Below, one piece after another: positions 17,791 to 27,146 of a stretch of DNA of 59,219 nt. This DNA comes from Nodosilinea sp. WJT8-NPBG4 (GTDB lineage Bacteria; Cyanobacteriota; Cyanobacteriia; Phormidesmidales; Phormidesmidaceae), in the NCBI GenBank assembly GCA_019359285.1, contig JAHHHQ010000068.1, positions 1 through 59,219 on the forward strand, given 5' to 3'. The notes under the pieces are model-generated. The model was not told the origin of the DNA and searched no databases. It saw only the letters and a program-made list of their open reading frames with translations. How positions within the stretch are numbered: position 1 is the stretch's first letter; every line of letters starts with the position of its first letter. Position numbers and translations under genes: made by a program.

Positions 17791-18627
17791 TCAACCTCCC
17801 GCCTCGCCCAGGTTCAAGGACAGCTGCTCTGGATAGAGCTCGCGGTAGAGGGTTTCCAGGTCGCCCCGGCGATACATGTGGCGGTTGCCCCGCCGTGAGG
17901 TGCGGCGTTCACAGCCTCGGGCGTCGAGCTGCAGCTGTAGCTCGACCCGAGGGCAGTCAAACACCTTGACGGCATCCCGCAGGGGCACCCACTGCTCGGC
18001 AAACTGCTGCCACAGGGCATCGTCGGAGGTGTTGGCTAAGCGCTCTAGCAGCAGGTTGGCCAGTAGCCAGCAGGCCTTGGTATCGGCTAGGGCGCGGTGC
18101 GATCGCCCCACGTCAAAGCCAAAGTGTCGCACCAGCTGCGGCAAACTGCGGGAGGGCAGATCGGCCAGCAGCAGCCGCGACAAAATTACCGTACAAAACT
18201 GCTGGGCCTCAGGTCGCTTAAACGCCTGACCTAGCCGCTGGTACTCCGCCTGAATGAAGCTGTAGTCAAAGGCCAGGTTGTGGCCGGTGAGTACTCCCTG
18301 GTCGAGGGGCGATCGCAGCGCCTGCCACACTACATCGGCGGCGGTACCCTGCTCGACCATAGCGGTGGTGATGCCCGTCAACCGGGTAATGGTATGCGGT
18401 ACGCGCACATTGGCATTGACTACAAAGGAGGCCTCGTGGGTAATTCCTTGGTCTAGCGAACCCTGCACCACCGCAATTTCAATCACCCTGGCCTCGTCTG
18501 GGCGAGACCCCGTTGTTTCCACATCGACCACCGTCAGCAGCCCCTCAGATAGCTGGCGGTAGTAGGCCAACAACTGGTCTGTCAAGAGCGCAGATTGAGC
18601 AATGCCACCCACCGACACAGGAACCAT
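17791..18627 (-). CDS. DEDDh 3'-5' exonuclease, DNA polymerase III epsilon-like
   Basis: 278 residues from an ATG at 18627; the frame also opens at a GTG at 18681, and AGGAGG lies 21 bases before the ATG, so the true start is not settled. DEDDh exonuclease motifs are present: TVVDVETTGSRPDEARVIEI (DxE), LTGHNLAFDYSFIQAEY (second Asp) and RSHRALADTKACWLLANLL (HxxxxD). This is the RNase T/epsilon superfamily; the protein is not fused to a polymerase, and it may proofread or trim DNA or RNA ends. A basic C-terminal extension (CERRTSRRGNRHMYRRGD) could bind nucleic acid. Confidence 0.85.
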   Translation of the reverse strand: MVPVSVGGIAQSALLTDQLLAYYRQLSEGLLTVVDVETTGSRPDEARVIEIAVVQGSLDQGITHEASFVVNANVRVPHTITRLTGITTAMVEQGTAADVVWQALRSPLDQGVLTGHNLAFDYSFIQAEYQRLGQAFKRPEAQQFCTVILSRLLLADLPSRSLPQLVRHFGFDVGRSHRALADTKACWLLANLLLERLANTSDDALWQQFAEQWVPLRDAVKVFDCPRVELQLQLDARGCERRTSRRGNRHMYRRGDLETLYRELYPEQLSLNLGEAGG

Positions 18628-18760
18628 AGAACAATGACCACGGGGAACCCTCCTAAGGTGCCATATTTTGTCCGATGCCACCGCCCAGACCCTAAAAACT
18701 TACCCAGGCAACCTAACAGCTACCTGGGCTAAATCAATGGGTCGAGTCTATTCCGGTGAA

Positions 18761-19804
18761 CTAGCCAACCTTGCGAGACGCGGTTCCATCCACGGTGGGC
18801 TTGCGCCAGAGCCGGGCAAAGCGCTCCTTAATCACCAGCCACAGGAAGGGGAAATCGTCGACTAAGTAGCGCTTCCACAGTCGCCCAGGCTCCGTGCTCA
18901 GGCGGTAGAGCCACTCCAGGCCCAGCTTGCTTAATAGTTCTGGGGACCGGGGCTTGTTGCCCGCTTCAAAGTCGATAGCGGCCCCTACGGCTAGAAAAAT
19001 ATCAATACTAGGCAGCTGCTCGCAGTACTTGGCGATCCACTTTTCTTGCTTGGGTGCGCCAACACCTACGACCAGCACGTTGGCAGGCGACTGACGAATC
19101 ATCTCCAGGATGCGATCGCACTCGGCCTCGTCCTTTTCAAAACCAAAGGACGGCGAGTGGGCCTGCACAATAATTTGTCGACCAATGCGAGCATTGATGC
19201 GTTCCATCGCCTGAGCTGCAATGCCGTCAGCTCCCCCCATCAAAAAGATTTTAATGGCTTCGTTATTGCGGTGGTGCTCACAAAACATTGGGAACAGATC
19301 CGACCCCGAGATCTTAGCCTTGAGGGGCGTACCCAAAAACTTAGAGGCAAACATTAACACCTGGCTATCGCAGACGCGATAGTCGGCCTTGCTATAGGCC
19401 TTGACGAAGTCCATATCCTTTTGGAGCTTCATCAGGTGATCGACGTTGGGGGTAAACACCACACCTTTCTTAAGCTGGCTCAAAAAGTCATTGACCGAAA
19501 TGTTGTCGATCGGAATACTGAGAATTTCAACCTGGGTTTGAATGCGCTCGTATTGCTGTTTGCGCAGCTCTCGGGCGGTGGATTCTAGAGCTGCTTTACG
19601 AAACTCCCGATATAGCTGCTTGACGTTTTCTGCTGGTACCGGTTCACCAGCCTGAACCGCCGCTAGAGAAGCACCCGCTGGGTCAACTGATGACAAATTG
19701 CTGGGCTCCAAGCCCTGCTCCACAACTGGGTTAATAACGACCTCGTTGACAACAGCTGCATCAATAGCTGATGTAACAACTTGTCCAGTAGACTGTGACT
19801 CCAT
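18761..19804 (-). CDS. WecG/TagA/CpsF-family glycosyltransferase
   Basis: 347 residues from an ATG at 19804; a TTG at 19822 is the other option. After about 90 N-terminal residues that look specific to this lineage, the core reads VVFTPNVDHLMKLQKDMDF, CDSQVLMFASKFLGTPLKAK and SGSDLFPMFCEH, then KIFLMGGADGIAAQAMERIN and NVLVVGVGAPKQEKWI. These are the conserved blocks of the GT26 (WecG/TagA) family, which transfers ManNAc, GlcNAc or glucose-type residues to lipid-linked intermediates in surface-polysaccharide synthesis. No signal peptide; it acts at the inner face of the membrane. It is monocistronic here, away from other polysaccharide genes. Confidence 0.9.
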   Translation of the reverse strand: MESQSTGQVVTSAIDAAVVNEVVINPVVEQGLEPSNLSSVDPAGASLAAVQAGEPVPAENVKQLYREFRKAALESTARELRKQQYERIQTQVEILSIPIDNISVNDFLSQLKKGVVFTPNVDHLMKLQKDMDFVKAYSKADYRVCDSQVLMFASKFLGTPLKAKISGSDLFPMFCEHHRNNEAIKIFLMGGADGIAAQAMERINARIGRQIIVQAHSPSFGFEKDEAECDRILEMIRQSPANVLVVGVGAPKQEKWIAKYCEQLPSIDIFLAVGAAIDFEAGNKPRSPELLSKLGLEWLYRLSTEPGRLWKRYLVDDFPFLWLVIKERFARLWRKPTVDGTASRKVG

Positions 19805-20334
19805 AGGATTATCCAACTTCAAGAACCAGAGAGATACCGATTAACTAAAGCGCTGAGGTAACTGTTTGCCCTACGCCAAACAATCCCTATCGCTTGCTCA
19901 ACCCTCGATGGCCCGTTGGGCAAATGCAACCGCTGCTACAAACTAGCTTAGTGTTATAGAAATAACTAGTCATTTCAGTATAATCACGGTATTTTATCGG
20001 GGTGCTTGCTGGTTGGGTGGTGGGAATGGGTAATCCACCTCAACCCAGTGCGCAGATTTTCGCTTACTGTCTCAGGAGACTCACTCAGTCTAGGGCAGGG
20101 TGCGAGAAAGCACGGACAGCATCGACACAGTTCATAAAAGCTGAATACCTCTGTGAAGCTGACTTTGACTTCACTGCGATCGCAGGACGCAGGAACCTGA
20201 GGCGGTAGCGGCTCGGGCTGCTGTTCCCTCTATCCTTTAGAATTGCAGCAGTCTGACTAATGCTTTGGTGGTTCTGTACGGCCTTTCACCGAGTGCAGAT
20301 TACCCCCGGGGCGCTTGAAAACTGCCGTTACCTA
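19805..20334. other. 530-base divergent region, no gene recognised
   Basis: It separates the minus-strand glycosyltransferase gene from the plus-strand flavodiiron gene and must contain both promoters. A consensus -10 hexamer TATAAT is at 19979-19984 on the plus strand, but no good -35 is seen at the right distance. The 68-codon frame at 20002-20208 has no ribosome site or recognisable similarity and is probably not a gene. Confidence 0.4.
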
Positions 20335-22053
20335 ATGCCCATGACCTCCCCTCCTCGCGATGTTCAGCTTTTCGCTATGGCCGCAGGCACTACGGTACTG
20401 CGCTGCCGCAGTTGGAACCGCCTTCGGTTTGAGATTGAGTACGGGTTAGAGCGCGGCACTACGGCAAACAGCTATCTCATTCAGGCCGATCGCATCGCCC
20501 TCATCGACCCCCCCGGTGAATCGTTCAGCGACATATTTCTGGCTGCCCTAGAGGGTCACATCGACCTCTCTCAGCTGAATTACATCGTTTTGGGGCACAT
20601 CAACCCCAACCGGGTTGAGACTTTAAAGATTCTGCTGAAGCGGTTGCCAGATATCACTGTGGTGTGCTCAAATCCTGCCGCCTTAGCTCTCAACGACCTG
20701 CTGCCCGAGGCCTCGTCTCGCCTCCGGGTAATTCGCAGCGGCGACGATCGCCTCGATTTAGGCCAGGGCCACCATCTTCAATTCGAGCTGATTCCTACTC
20801 CGCGCTACCCTGGCGGGCTGGCTACCTTTGACCCCTACTCTCAGGTACTATATTCCGACAAATTCTTTGGGGCCCACCGCTGCGACGATGCAGTCTTTGA
20901 CCTCAGCTGGCAAGACCTGCTCGAAGACCGGCGCTACTACTTCGACTGTCTGTTTGCTGCCAGTGCTCGCCAGGTGCTGGCCGCCCTCGGCCGCGTGGCC
21001 ACCCTGCCCTTTCAGACCTTGGCCCCTGGGCACGGGCCGGTGGTGCGCTACAGTCCCCGGGAACTGGTGCAGAGCTACCGCGACTGGGGCCAGGCCCAAA
21101 CCAGCCAAGACCTCTCGGTGGCGCTGATCTATGCTTCGGCCTATGGCAATACGGCCACCATTGCCCAGGCACTAGCTCGGGGTATCACCAAGGCTGGGGT
21201 GTCGGTGGAGTCAATTAATGCTGAGCAGGCTAGCCCCGATGAGATCAAAACAGCTGTGGAAGGTGCCGCTGGTTTCTTGATGGGGTCGCCTACTCTGGGC
21301 GGACATACCCCTACCCCCATGCAGACGGCCCTGGGTATTGTGCTGTCGACCGCTTCTAAGACTCAGCCGGCCGGGGTGTTTGGCTCCTTTGGCTGGAGCG
21401 GGGAAGCCATCGACCTGCTGGAGAGCAAGCTGAAGGACGGCGGCTATAGCCTCGCCTTTGAGCCCATCCGCGTTAAGTTTAAGCCCACCGATATCACCCT
21501 CAAATACTGTGAAGAGGTGGGCACCGACTTCGCCCAGGGACTTAAAAAAGCCACGCGGGCAAAGCAGCCTCGCACTCCTGCCTCAGCGGTGGAACAGGCC
21601 GTGGGCCGGATTGTGGGGTCGCTGTGCATTGTGACCGCCCGCCATGGGGGGGTGTCGAGCGCCATGCTGGCCTCCTGGGTCTCGCAGGCATCCTTTGCGC
21701 CGCCGGGCTTTACGGTGGCGGTGGCCAAAGATCGGGCGATCGAGTCGCTGCTGTACCCCGGTTATGCGTTTGTGCTGAATATTTTGGCGGAGGGGCGGCA
21801 TCTAGGGCCAATGAAGCATTTTCTCAAACCTTTTGCCCCTGGCGAAGATCGCTTCGCCGAAATTGAGACTGAGGTGGCCGAGAATGGCGCGCCGATCTTG
21901 ACCGAGGCGATCGCCTACCTAGAGTGCACCGTCGAGCAGCGCATGGAGTGCGGCGATCACTGGCTGGTATACGCCACGGTGCAGGCGGGCCGGCTTTTAG
22001 ACGGCAACGGTAAAACCGCCATTCACCACCGCAAAACCGGCACCCACTATTAA
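20335..22053 (+). CDS. flv1: Flavodiiron protein, FlvA type, with C-terminal flavin reductase domain
   Basis: 572 residues from the ATG at 20335 (another ATG at 20341 is equally possible; the frame opens at 20260). Three domains are present: a metallo-beta-lactamase-like domain (about 1-255), a flavodoxin domain (VALIYASAYGNTATIAQALA, then SPTLGGHTPTPMQTALG) and a C-terminal NAD(P)H:flavin oxidoreductase domain (about 425-572), the cyanobacterial class C layout. These proteins reduce O2 to water at the photosystem I acceptor side. Where canonical members have HxExD, this one reads HINPNR, and the later His is Arg (PTPRYPGG). Such replacement is known for the A-type subunit (Flv1/Flv2), which works as a heterodimer with Flv3/Flv4. 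No Flv3 gene lies nearby. Flv1 rather than Flv2 is my choice by sequence flavour only. Confidence 0.85.
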   Translation: MPMTSPPRDVQLFAMAAGTTVLRCRSWNRLRFEIEYGLERGTTANSYLIQADRIALIDPPGESFSDIFLAALEGHIDLSQLNYIVLGHINPNRVETLKILLKRLPDITVVCSNPAALALNDLLPEASSRLRVIRSGDDRLDLGQGHHLQFELIPTPRYPGGLATFDPYSQVLYSDKFFGAHRCDDAVFDLSWQDLLEDRRYYFDCLFAASARQVLAALGRVATLPFQTLAPGHGPVVRYSPRELVQSYRDWGQAQTSQDLSVALIYASAYGNTATIAQALARGITKAGVSVESINAEQASPDEIKTAVEGAAGFLMGSPTLGGHTPTPMQTALGIVLSTASKTQPAGVFGSFGWSGEAIDLLESKLKDGGYSLAFEPIRVKFKPTDITLKYCEEVGTDFAQGLKKATRAKQPRTPASAVEQAVGRIVGSLCIVTARHGGVSSAMLASWVSQASFAPPGFTVAVAKDRAIESLLYPGYAFVLNILAEGRHLGPMKHFLKPFAPGEDRFAEIETEVAENGAPILTEAIAYLECTVEQRMECGDHWLVYATVQAGRLLDGNGKTAIHHRKTGTHY

Positions 22054-22334
22054 GCTGCGTGAACGACTGGCCCCGAAGTGGTTACGCCATAACCGAATAT
22101 GCTACCAGTAGGGATACTGCCCAAGGAGCTGAGCGGCTTAACTGGAGCCTGTTTCAGCTTGCTATGAAACCTAGAGCGTAGGTTTGGCGGGCGGGGAAAA
22201 TTGGGTCAGGGTGCCGGTGGTTTGGGTTCAGTGGGCCCAGGGAACCGGGGCGGTTGGGCATTCTAGAGCCAACACCGCCGACCGTGACAAGGTTGACCGT
22301 TTATACAGTAAACCGCTTTAAAATCCCAAGGTTT

Positions 22335-23771
22335 ATGCCCGTTGTTTCTCACTGCTCCGATCGCGACCAGACGTTGCAGTCGGCCTACCGGTTCTTAGAT
22401 CGTCGGCTGGGCCAGGCGCGGCAGAGTCATCAGCCCCAGCTGGTGAGCCTGAGTTTTGATATCCCTCCGGTTGACCCGTTGGTGGTGTTGGCCCGGCTGG
22501 CTCCTAGCAGCGATCGCCACCTGTACCTTGAAACCCCTGCAGCCCAGCGATCGGTGGTGGGATTTGGGGCTGCGCTGGTTTACGAAACTGCGGGAGCACG
22601 CCGGTTTGCCCAAGCCCGCCGGTTTATTGAGCAGTGGCGCAGCAAAACCCACCGCTACAGCGAAGCAGGGCCAGCTGCGGCCCTCGGTGGGGCCGATGGA
22701 CCCCGATTTTTTTGTGCATTCACCTTTTTTGCCGACTCCCAGGATGGCGAATCTACCTTTCCGGCGGCGACGGTGGTGTTACCCCAATGGCAGCTAGTGC
22801 GTCAGGGGAGGCAGGGCGTCCTGACGCTGAATCACCTGTTGACGGCGACTTCTGACGTAGAGACCATCATTGATGACTTGGCCAACCAGCTGCGAGCAGT
22901 AGATCGCCTAGGCACGGCTCCCTGGCGCGATCCACTGCATCCGGCTCGGCTGCCGGTACAGCCTGTGCCCGAGGCTGGCCAGCAGTTCAGGACAGCTGTA
23001 GATCGCGCCCTGGGCTATATGACCCGGCATCCGGTGCAAAAAATTGTGCTAGCCCACGCTTTAGACTGGGTCAGCACTGAGCCGATACAGCCTCTGGCGG
23101 CCCTGGGGCGTCTGCGGCAGCGCTACCCAGACTGCCATGTCTTTTCGGTGGGCCAGGGCAACGGTAAGACGTTTATGGGAGCCAGTCCAGAACGGCTGCT
23201 CAGCCTCACCCAGGGCCAGCTGATCACCGATGCCTTGGCTGGGTCAGCTCCTCGGGGGGCGGCACCATTCCAGGATGACTATCTCGCCCAGGGGCTGTTG
23301 CACAATCCCAAAGAACGGGGAGAGCACCGGCTGGTGGTGGAGTTTTTGGCCCGCCAGCTCCGGAGCGTAGGGCTATGGCCTCAGTACCAGCCTCGGCCCA
23401 AGGTACGGCGGCTGTCCAACATTCAGCATTTGCATACGCCGATGCGGGCCCGCGTGCCCCGCCATATTCACCCGCTGCACATTGTGGAGGCCCTGCACCC
23501 AACTCCTGCTGTGGCCGGGGTGCCAACCCGCGAAGCCTGCGACCAAATTCTGCGCTTTGAGGATTTTGATCGGGGGCTCTACGCGGCTCCCTTGGGGTGG
23601 GTGGGGGCGAATGGCGACAGCGAGTTTATTGTGGGCATTCGCTCGGCTTTAGTCGCGGATACCTGGGTGCGGCTGTACGCCGGGGCTGGTATTGTGGCAG
23701 GGTCTAACCCCGATCGCGAGTGGGCAGAGATTAAGCTCAAGCTGCGCGCCCTGGGCGAGTCGCTGGTGTAG
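22335..23771 (+). CDS. menF: Isochorismate synthase
   Basis: 478 residues from the ATG at 22335, preceded by AAGG; the frame opens further up at a TTG (22254). The C-terminal chorismate-binding domain has KTFMGASPERLLSLTQGQLI, TDALAGSAPRGA and, near the end, YAAPLGWVGANGDSEFIVGI and LYAGAGIVAGSNPDREWAE, the conserved blocks of MenF/EntC enzymes. It converts chorismate to isochorismate, the first step toward phylloquinone, the photosystem I cofactor in cyanobacteria. menD follows 17 bases downstream, which supports the assignment and an operon. Confidence 0.93.
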   Translation: MPVVSHCSDRDQTLQSAYRFLDRRLGQARQSHQPQLVSLSFDIPPVDPLVVLARLAPSSDRHLYLETPAAQRSVVGFGAALVYETAGARRFAQARRFIEQWRSKTHRYSEAGPAAALGGADGPRFFCAFTFFADSQDGESTFPAATVVLPQWQLVRQGRQGVLTLNHLLTATSDVETIIDDLANQLRAVDRLGTAPWRDPLHPARLPVQPVPEAGQQFRTAVDRALGYMTRHPVQKIVLAHALDWVSTEPIQPLAALGRLRQRYPDCHVFSVGQGNGKTFMGASPERLLSLTQGQLITDALAGSAPRGAAPFQDDYLAQGLLHNPKERGEHRLVVEFLARQLRSVGLWPQYQPRPKVRRLSNIQHLHTPMRARVPRHIHPLHIVEALHPTPAVAGVPTREACDQILRFEDFDRGLYAAPLGWVGANGDSEFIVGIRSALVADTWVRLYAGAGIVAGSNPDREWAEIKLKLRALGESLV

Positions 23772-23788
23772 GCCCCTGCTGTTAATCC

Positions 23789-25570
23789 ATGACCTTTGAT
23801 TTTCGCAATACTAACGCCCTCTGGGCCTCGGTGCTGGCGGCCACACTGGCTCGGCTGGGGCTCAAAACTGCTGTAATTTCGCCTGGTTCACGCTCTACGC
23901 CTCTGACTGTAGCTCTGGTTAGCCATCCTGAGATTGAGGCGGTGCCGGTGCTCGATGAGCGATCGGCGGCATTTTTCGCCCTGGGCCTGGCTCGGCGGAC
24001 CGGGCAGCCGGTGGCTTTGGTCTGCACCTCCGGCACCGCCGGGGCCAACTACTACCCCGCTGTTATCGAGGCGCGAGAAAGCCGCATTCCCCTGCTGGTG
24101 CTGACGGCCGATCGCCCCCCCGAGCTGCGCGACTGTGCCTCGGGCCAAACCATCGATCAGCAAAGGCTATTTGGTACGTTCCCGAACTGGTATGCGGAGC
24201 TGGCGGTGCCCGTGGCAGAGATGGGTATGCTGCGCTATCTGCGACAGATCTTGGGGCAGGCCTGGGGGCGATCGCTCTATCCAGTGGCGGGGCCGGTGCA
24301 CCTCAACTGCCCCTTCCGCGACCCCTTAGCCCCCATCGCCGATGGCTCGGTAACGCACTTAAAAGACAAACTAAGCGACGACTTTCTAGCGGTGGTTGGG
24401 GTGCCGACGCCTGGAGAATTCTCGACCCTAGGGATAGATCTGCCCTGGTTGGGGACTTGGAGTGCATGCGATCGCGGCTTAATTATTGCTGGGCCGTCCC
24501 AGCCCGTTGACCCGCTGGGCTACTGTAAGGCGGTCGCTGCCCTAGCCCACTACCTGGGCTGGCCAGTTCTGGCTGAGGGGCTGTCGCCGCTGCGCAATGC
24601 TGCTGCGCTGAATGCTTCTCTGGTCACCACATACGACATGGCATTGAGACAGTCCACCTGGGCGAAAGATCTGGTGCCTCAGCAGGTGATCCAGCTCGGC
24701 CCCCTACCCACCAGCAAACGACTGCGCCAGTGGCTACAGACCGCCCAGCCTCGCCGCTGGGTAGTTGACCCTGGAAACACCAACCTCGACCCTCTCCACG
24801 GTCCGGTGACGCCCTTGTCCCTCAGCGTTACCGCCCTGGCCCAGGTCTTGCCCCCAGTTTCAGAAGCGCGTCTGCCTGGTTGCTACCACGACCAATGGCT
24901 GGTGCTAGAGGCGGGATTTCGCCAACAGCTCGATCGCGCCTTGGCAGAGCTAGATCAACCCTTTGAGGGCAAAATACCCTGGCTGCTGGCCCGCTCTTTA
25001 CCAAAGGAAACCGCGGTAGTGATCGCCAACAGTATGTCGATCCGCGATGTGGAATGGTTTTGGCCGCCGAGCGATCGCGCCTTGCGCCCCTACTGCAACC
25101 GGGGGGCTAACGGTATCGACGGCACGCTATCGACGGCTCTAGGAATCGCCCATGGTGGCCCGCCTGCGGTGCTGCTGACGGGCGATCTGGCCCTGCTCCA
25201 CGACACCAACGGCTGGCTCAGCGTGCCGCGCCTGCGGGGTCATCTCACCGTGGTAGTCGTGAATAACCAGGGGGGCGGTATCTTTGACCAACTGCCCGTT
25301 GCCACCTTGCCGGCCCCTGGCGAACGCTGGTTTGAAGACTTCTTTACCACTCCCCAAACCGTCGATCTCAATTGCCTCTGCGCCGCCTACGGCGTAAACT
25401 ACGAGCGGGTCGAAACCTGGAGCCAGCTAACGGCCAGCGTCAGCAGTTTGCCCGCTATCGGAGTGAGGTTGCTGGAGGTACGGTGCGATCGCACCCAGTC
25501 CCACAAACTCCGCCAGCAGTTCCTCACTCCCCCAGAGGCTCTATCAAACCTTTTGAACCAGAACCCTTAG
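23789..25570 (+). CDS. menD: 2-succinyl-5-enolpyruvyl-6-hydroxy-3-cyclohexene-1-carboxylate (SEPHCHC) synthase
   Basis: 593 residues, full length. It is a thiamine-diphosphate enzyme that joins isochorismate and 2-oxoglutarate in the second step of menaquinone/phylloquinone synthesis. The N-terminal pyrimidine domain has KTAVISPGSRSTPLTVAL and DERSAAFFALGLARRTG (catalytic Glu region). The C-terminal pyrophosphate domain has NRGANGIDGTLSTALGIA and the GDLALLHDTNG block (GD-x(8)-N metal motif). Directly behind menF with a 17-base gap; convergent with the sensor kinase gene. Confidence 0.97.
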   Translation: MTFDFRNTNALWASVLAATLARLGLKTAVISPGSRSTPLTVALVSHPEIEAVPVLDERSAAFFALGLARRTGQPVALVCTSGTAGANYYPAVIEARESRIPLLVLTADRPPELRDCASGQTIDQQRLFGTFPNWYAELAVPVAEMGMLRYLRQILGQAWGRSLYPVAGPVHLNCPFRDPLAPIADGSVTHLKDKLSDDFLAVVGVPTPGEFSTLGIDLPWLGTWSACDRGLIIAGPSQPVDPLGYCKAVAALAHYLGWPVLAEGLSPLRNAAALNASLVTTYDMALRQSTWAKDLVPQQVIQLGPLPTSKRLRQWLQTAQPRRWVVDPGNTNLDPLHGPVTPLSLSVTALAQVLPPVSEARLPGCYHDQWLVLEAGFRQQLDRALAELDQPFEGKIPWLLARSLPKETAVVIANSMSIRDVEWFWPPSDRALRPYCNRGANGIDGTLSTALGIAHGGPPAVLLTGDLALLHDTNGWLSVPRLRGHLTVVVVNNQGGGIFDQLPVATLPAPGERWFEDFFTTPQTVDLNCLCAAYGVNYERVETWSQLTASVSSLPAIGVRLLEVRCDRTQSHKLRQQFLTPPEALSNLLNQNP

Positions 25571-25620
25571 GCTCCAAACTTGACCTCAGCCGTTGGCAAC
25601 CCAACTGCCTACCCATCCCC

Positions 25621-26730
25621 TCACTTGCCCTGACTCCCTTTCGCCTGGGGCAGCCAAAACGTAAACTCACTGCTCTGGCCCAAGGTGCTTTTAACTTCAA
25701 TTTTGCCCCCCTGCACCTCAACCAAGCGGCGGCAGATGGTGAGGCCTAGGCCCGTACCTCCAGAATTGCGGTTGCGAGAGCGATCGGCCCGCCAAAATCG
25801 CTCAAAAACGTAGGGCAGGTCTTCCTCAGCAATCCCAATGCCTGTGTCAGTCACGCTGACATAAACCCGGCCGCTTTGGACCCAGGCCTTGACTGTAACC
25901 GCGCCCTTCTCGGTGTAGCGTAGGGCGTTGCCCAGCAGATTGATCACAATTTGCTCAATGCGGCTAGGGTCGGCGTGCACCAGGGGCAAATCGGCCGGAC
26001 ACTGCAATGTAATCGCTACGCGATCGGTGCTGACAAACTGGTCAGCGAAAGGACGCACCAGCGCGGTCAGCAGTGGGCACAGCGCCACCGTCTGGGCCTG
26101 AATGGGGAGATAGCCCGCCTCCAGCTTAGACAGCTCTTGCAGGTCATTGACCAGGCGCTGGAGGCGCGTTGTTTCCCCCGCTAGCCGTTGATAAAGTTCG
26201 GGCTCGGGGGCAACGGTGCCATCTGCCAGCCCCTCCAGATAGCCGTGGATAATTGTCAGGGGGGTGCGCAATTCGTGGGTGAGGTCGCCAATCAGCTCGC
26301 GGCGGTGCTCCTCCACGCCCTCCAGGTCTGCCGCCATGCGGTTAAAACTGCTGGCCAATCGCTGAATTTCCAAGATTTCTGAGGGCGGCACGCGGGCGTT
26401 CAATCGGCCAGCGGCAAACGATCGCGTCACCTCCGTCATCTGATCGAGCGGGCGAATAATGCGCCGCGACACCAAATAGCTCAGGCCCCCTGCGGTGCCC
26501 CCACCCACTAAGATGGCCCACAGCATGCCCCGGCTCCAGGCGGCCTCAAACCCCTTTACTAGCTGAGTACGGCGCTGCACGCTCAGCACCCCATTCTCAT
26601 AGCGCTCCAGGGAGATCACAAAGAGACGGGGGGTATAAAGCCTGCCAAAGATGGCCAGGGCCAAAATGCCAATTCCCATCACCGCTAGGTGAGAGATGAA
26701 AAGACGACTACGGAGGCTAATCTTGGCCAT
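25621..26730 (-). CDS. Membrane sensor histidine kinase
   Basis: 369 residues from the ATG at 26730; the frame opens at a TTG at 26742. Two membrane helices (about 11-30 and 65-85) flank a short external loop. HAMP follows (SRRIIRPLDQMTEVTRSFAAG). The HisKA box reads DLTHELRTPLTIIHGYLEG (phospho-His near residue 153). The ATPase domain has NLLGNALRYTEKG, VSVTDTGIGIAEEDLPYVF and GGTGLGLTICRRLVEVQGG. The short sensor loop suggests it detects a membrane or envelope state. No response regulator lies next to it, so the partner is unknown. Confidence 0.92.
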   Translation of the reverse strand: MAKISLRSRLFISHLAVMGIGILALAIFGRLYTPRLFVISLERYENGVLSVQRRTQLVKGFEAAWSRGMLWAILVGGGTAGGLSYLVSRRIIRPLDQMTEVTRSFAAGRLNARVPPSEILEIQRLASSFNRMAADLEGVEEHRRELIGDLTHELRTPLTIIHGYLEGLADGTVAPEPELYQRLAGETTRLQRLVNDLQELSKLEAGYLPIQAQTVALCPLLTALVRPFADQFVSTDRVAITLQCPADLPLVHADPSRIEQIVINLLGNALRYTEKGAVTVKAWVQSGRVYVSVTDTGIGIAEEDLPYVFERFWRADRSRNRNSGGTGLGLTICRRLVEVQGGKIEVKSTLGQSSEFTFWLPQAKGSQGK

Positions 26731-26790
26731 AGTACAGGGCAACCTTGGTTTGGCCCGGAGCGGGAATTCAGAACCCCAGGCTAGACCAGG

Positions 26791-27018
26791 CTAGGCCGGA
26801 GTGTTTTGTAGGTCGGGTTGTTCTTCGGGCAAAATAGCGCCTTCCACTGGGCACACCTGGAGGCAAATTCCGCAGTCAATGCAGGTTGAAAAGTCAATCC
26901 AGTACCAATCGGTGCCCTTGGTATTTTTGCCGGGGCCCTCGTGGATGCAGGCTACCGGGCAGGCGTCAACGCAGTCGGCGACGCCCTCACAAACGTTAGT
27001 CACAATGGTGTGGGCCAC
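26791..27018 (-). CDS. Bacterial-type 2[4Fe-4S]/7Fe ferredoxin
   Basis: 75 residues with two cysteine clusters: CEGVADCVDACPVACIHEGP (first cluster, C-x5-C-x3-CP pattern) and CIDCGICLQVCPVEG (CxxCxxC...CP). It is a small soluble electron carrier; whether the first cluster is 3Fe-4S or 4Fe-4S cannot be told from the spacing alone. A plausible partner is photosynthetic or hydrogenase-type electron transfer. It is a single gene on the minus strand, between the sensor kinase and hisZ. Confidence 0.88.
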   Translation of the reverse strand: MAHTIVTNVCEGVADCVDACPVACIHEGPGKNTKGTDWYWIDFSTCIDCGICLQVCPVEGAILPEEQPDLQNTPA

Positions 27019-27146
27019 AATCTCTCCTTACGGGCACAAAATAATATTAGGAACTGAGGTTCCTCTGGGCAGACAGTTGAGGCTAACCTAACCCTGAAAC
27101 TCTTCTCCCAGAAGGAATTAAGCCAGGGCTGTCGCCATCCCCCACG

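Noticed and set aside
20002..20208. 68-codon frame in the divergent region before flv1
   Set aside because: No ribosome site, composition like noncoding DNA and no recognised similarity.
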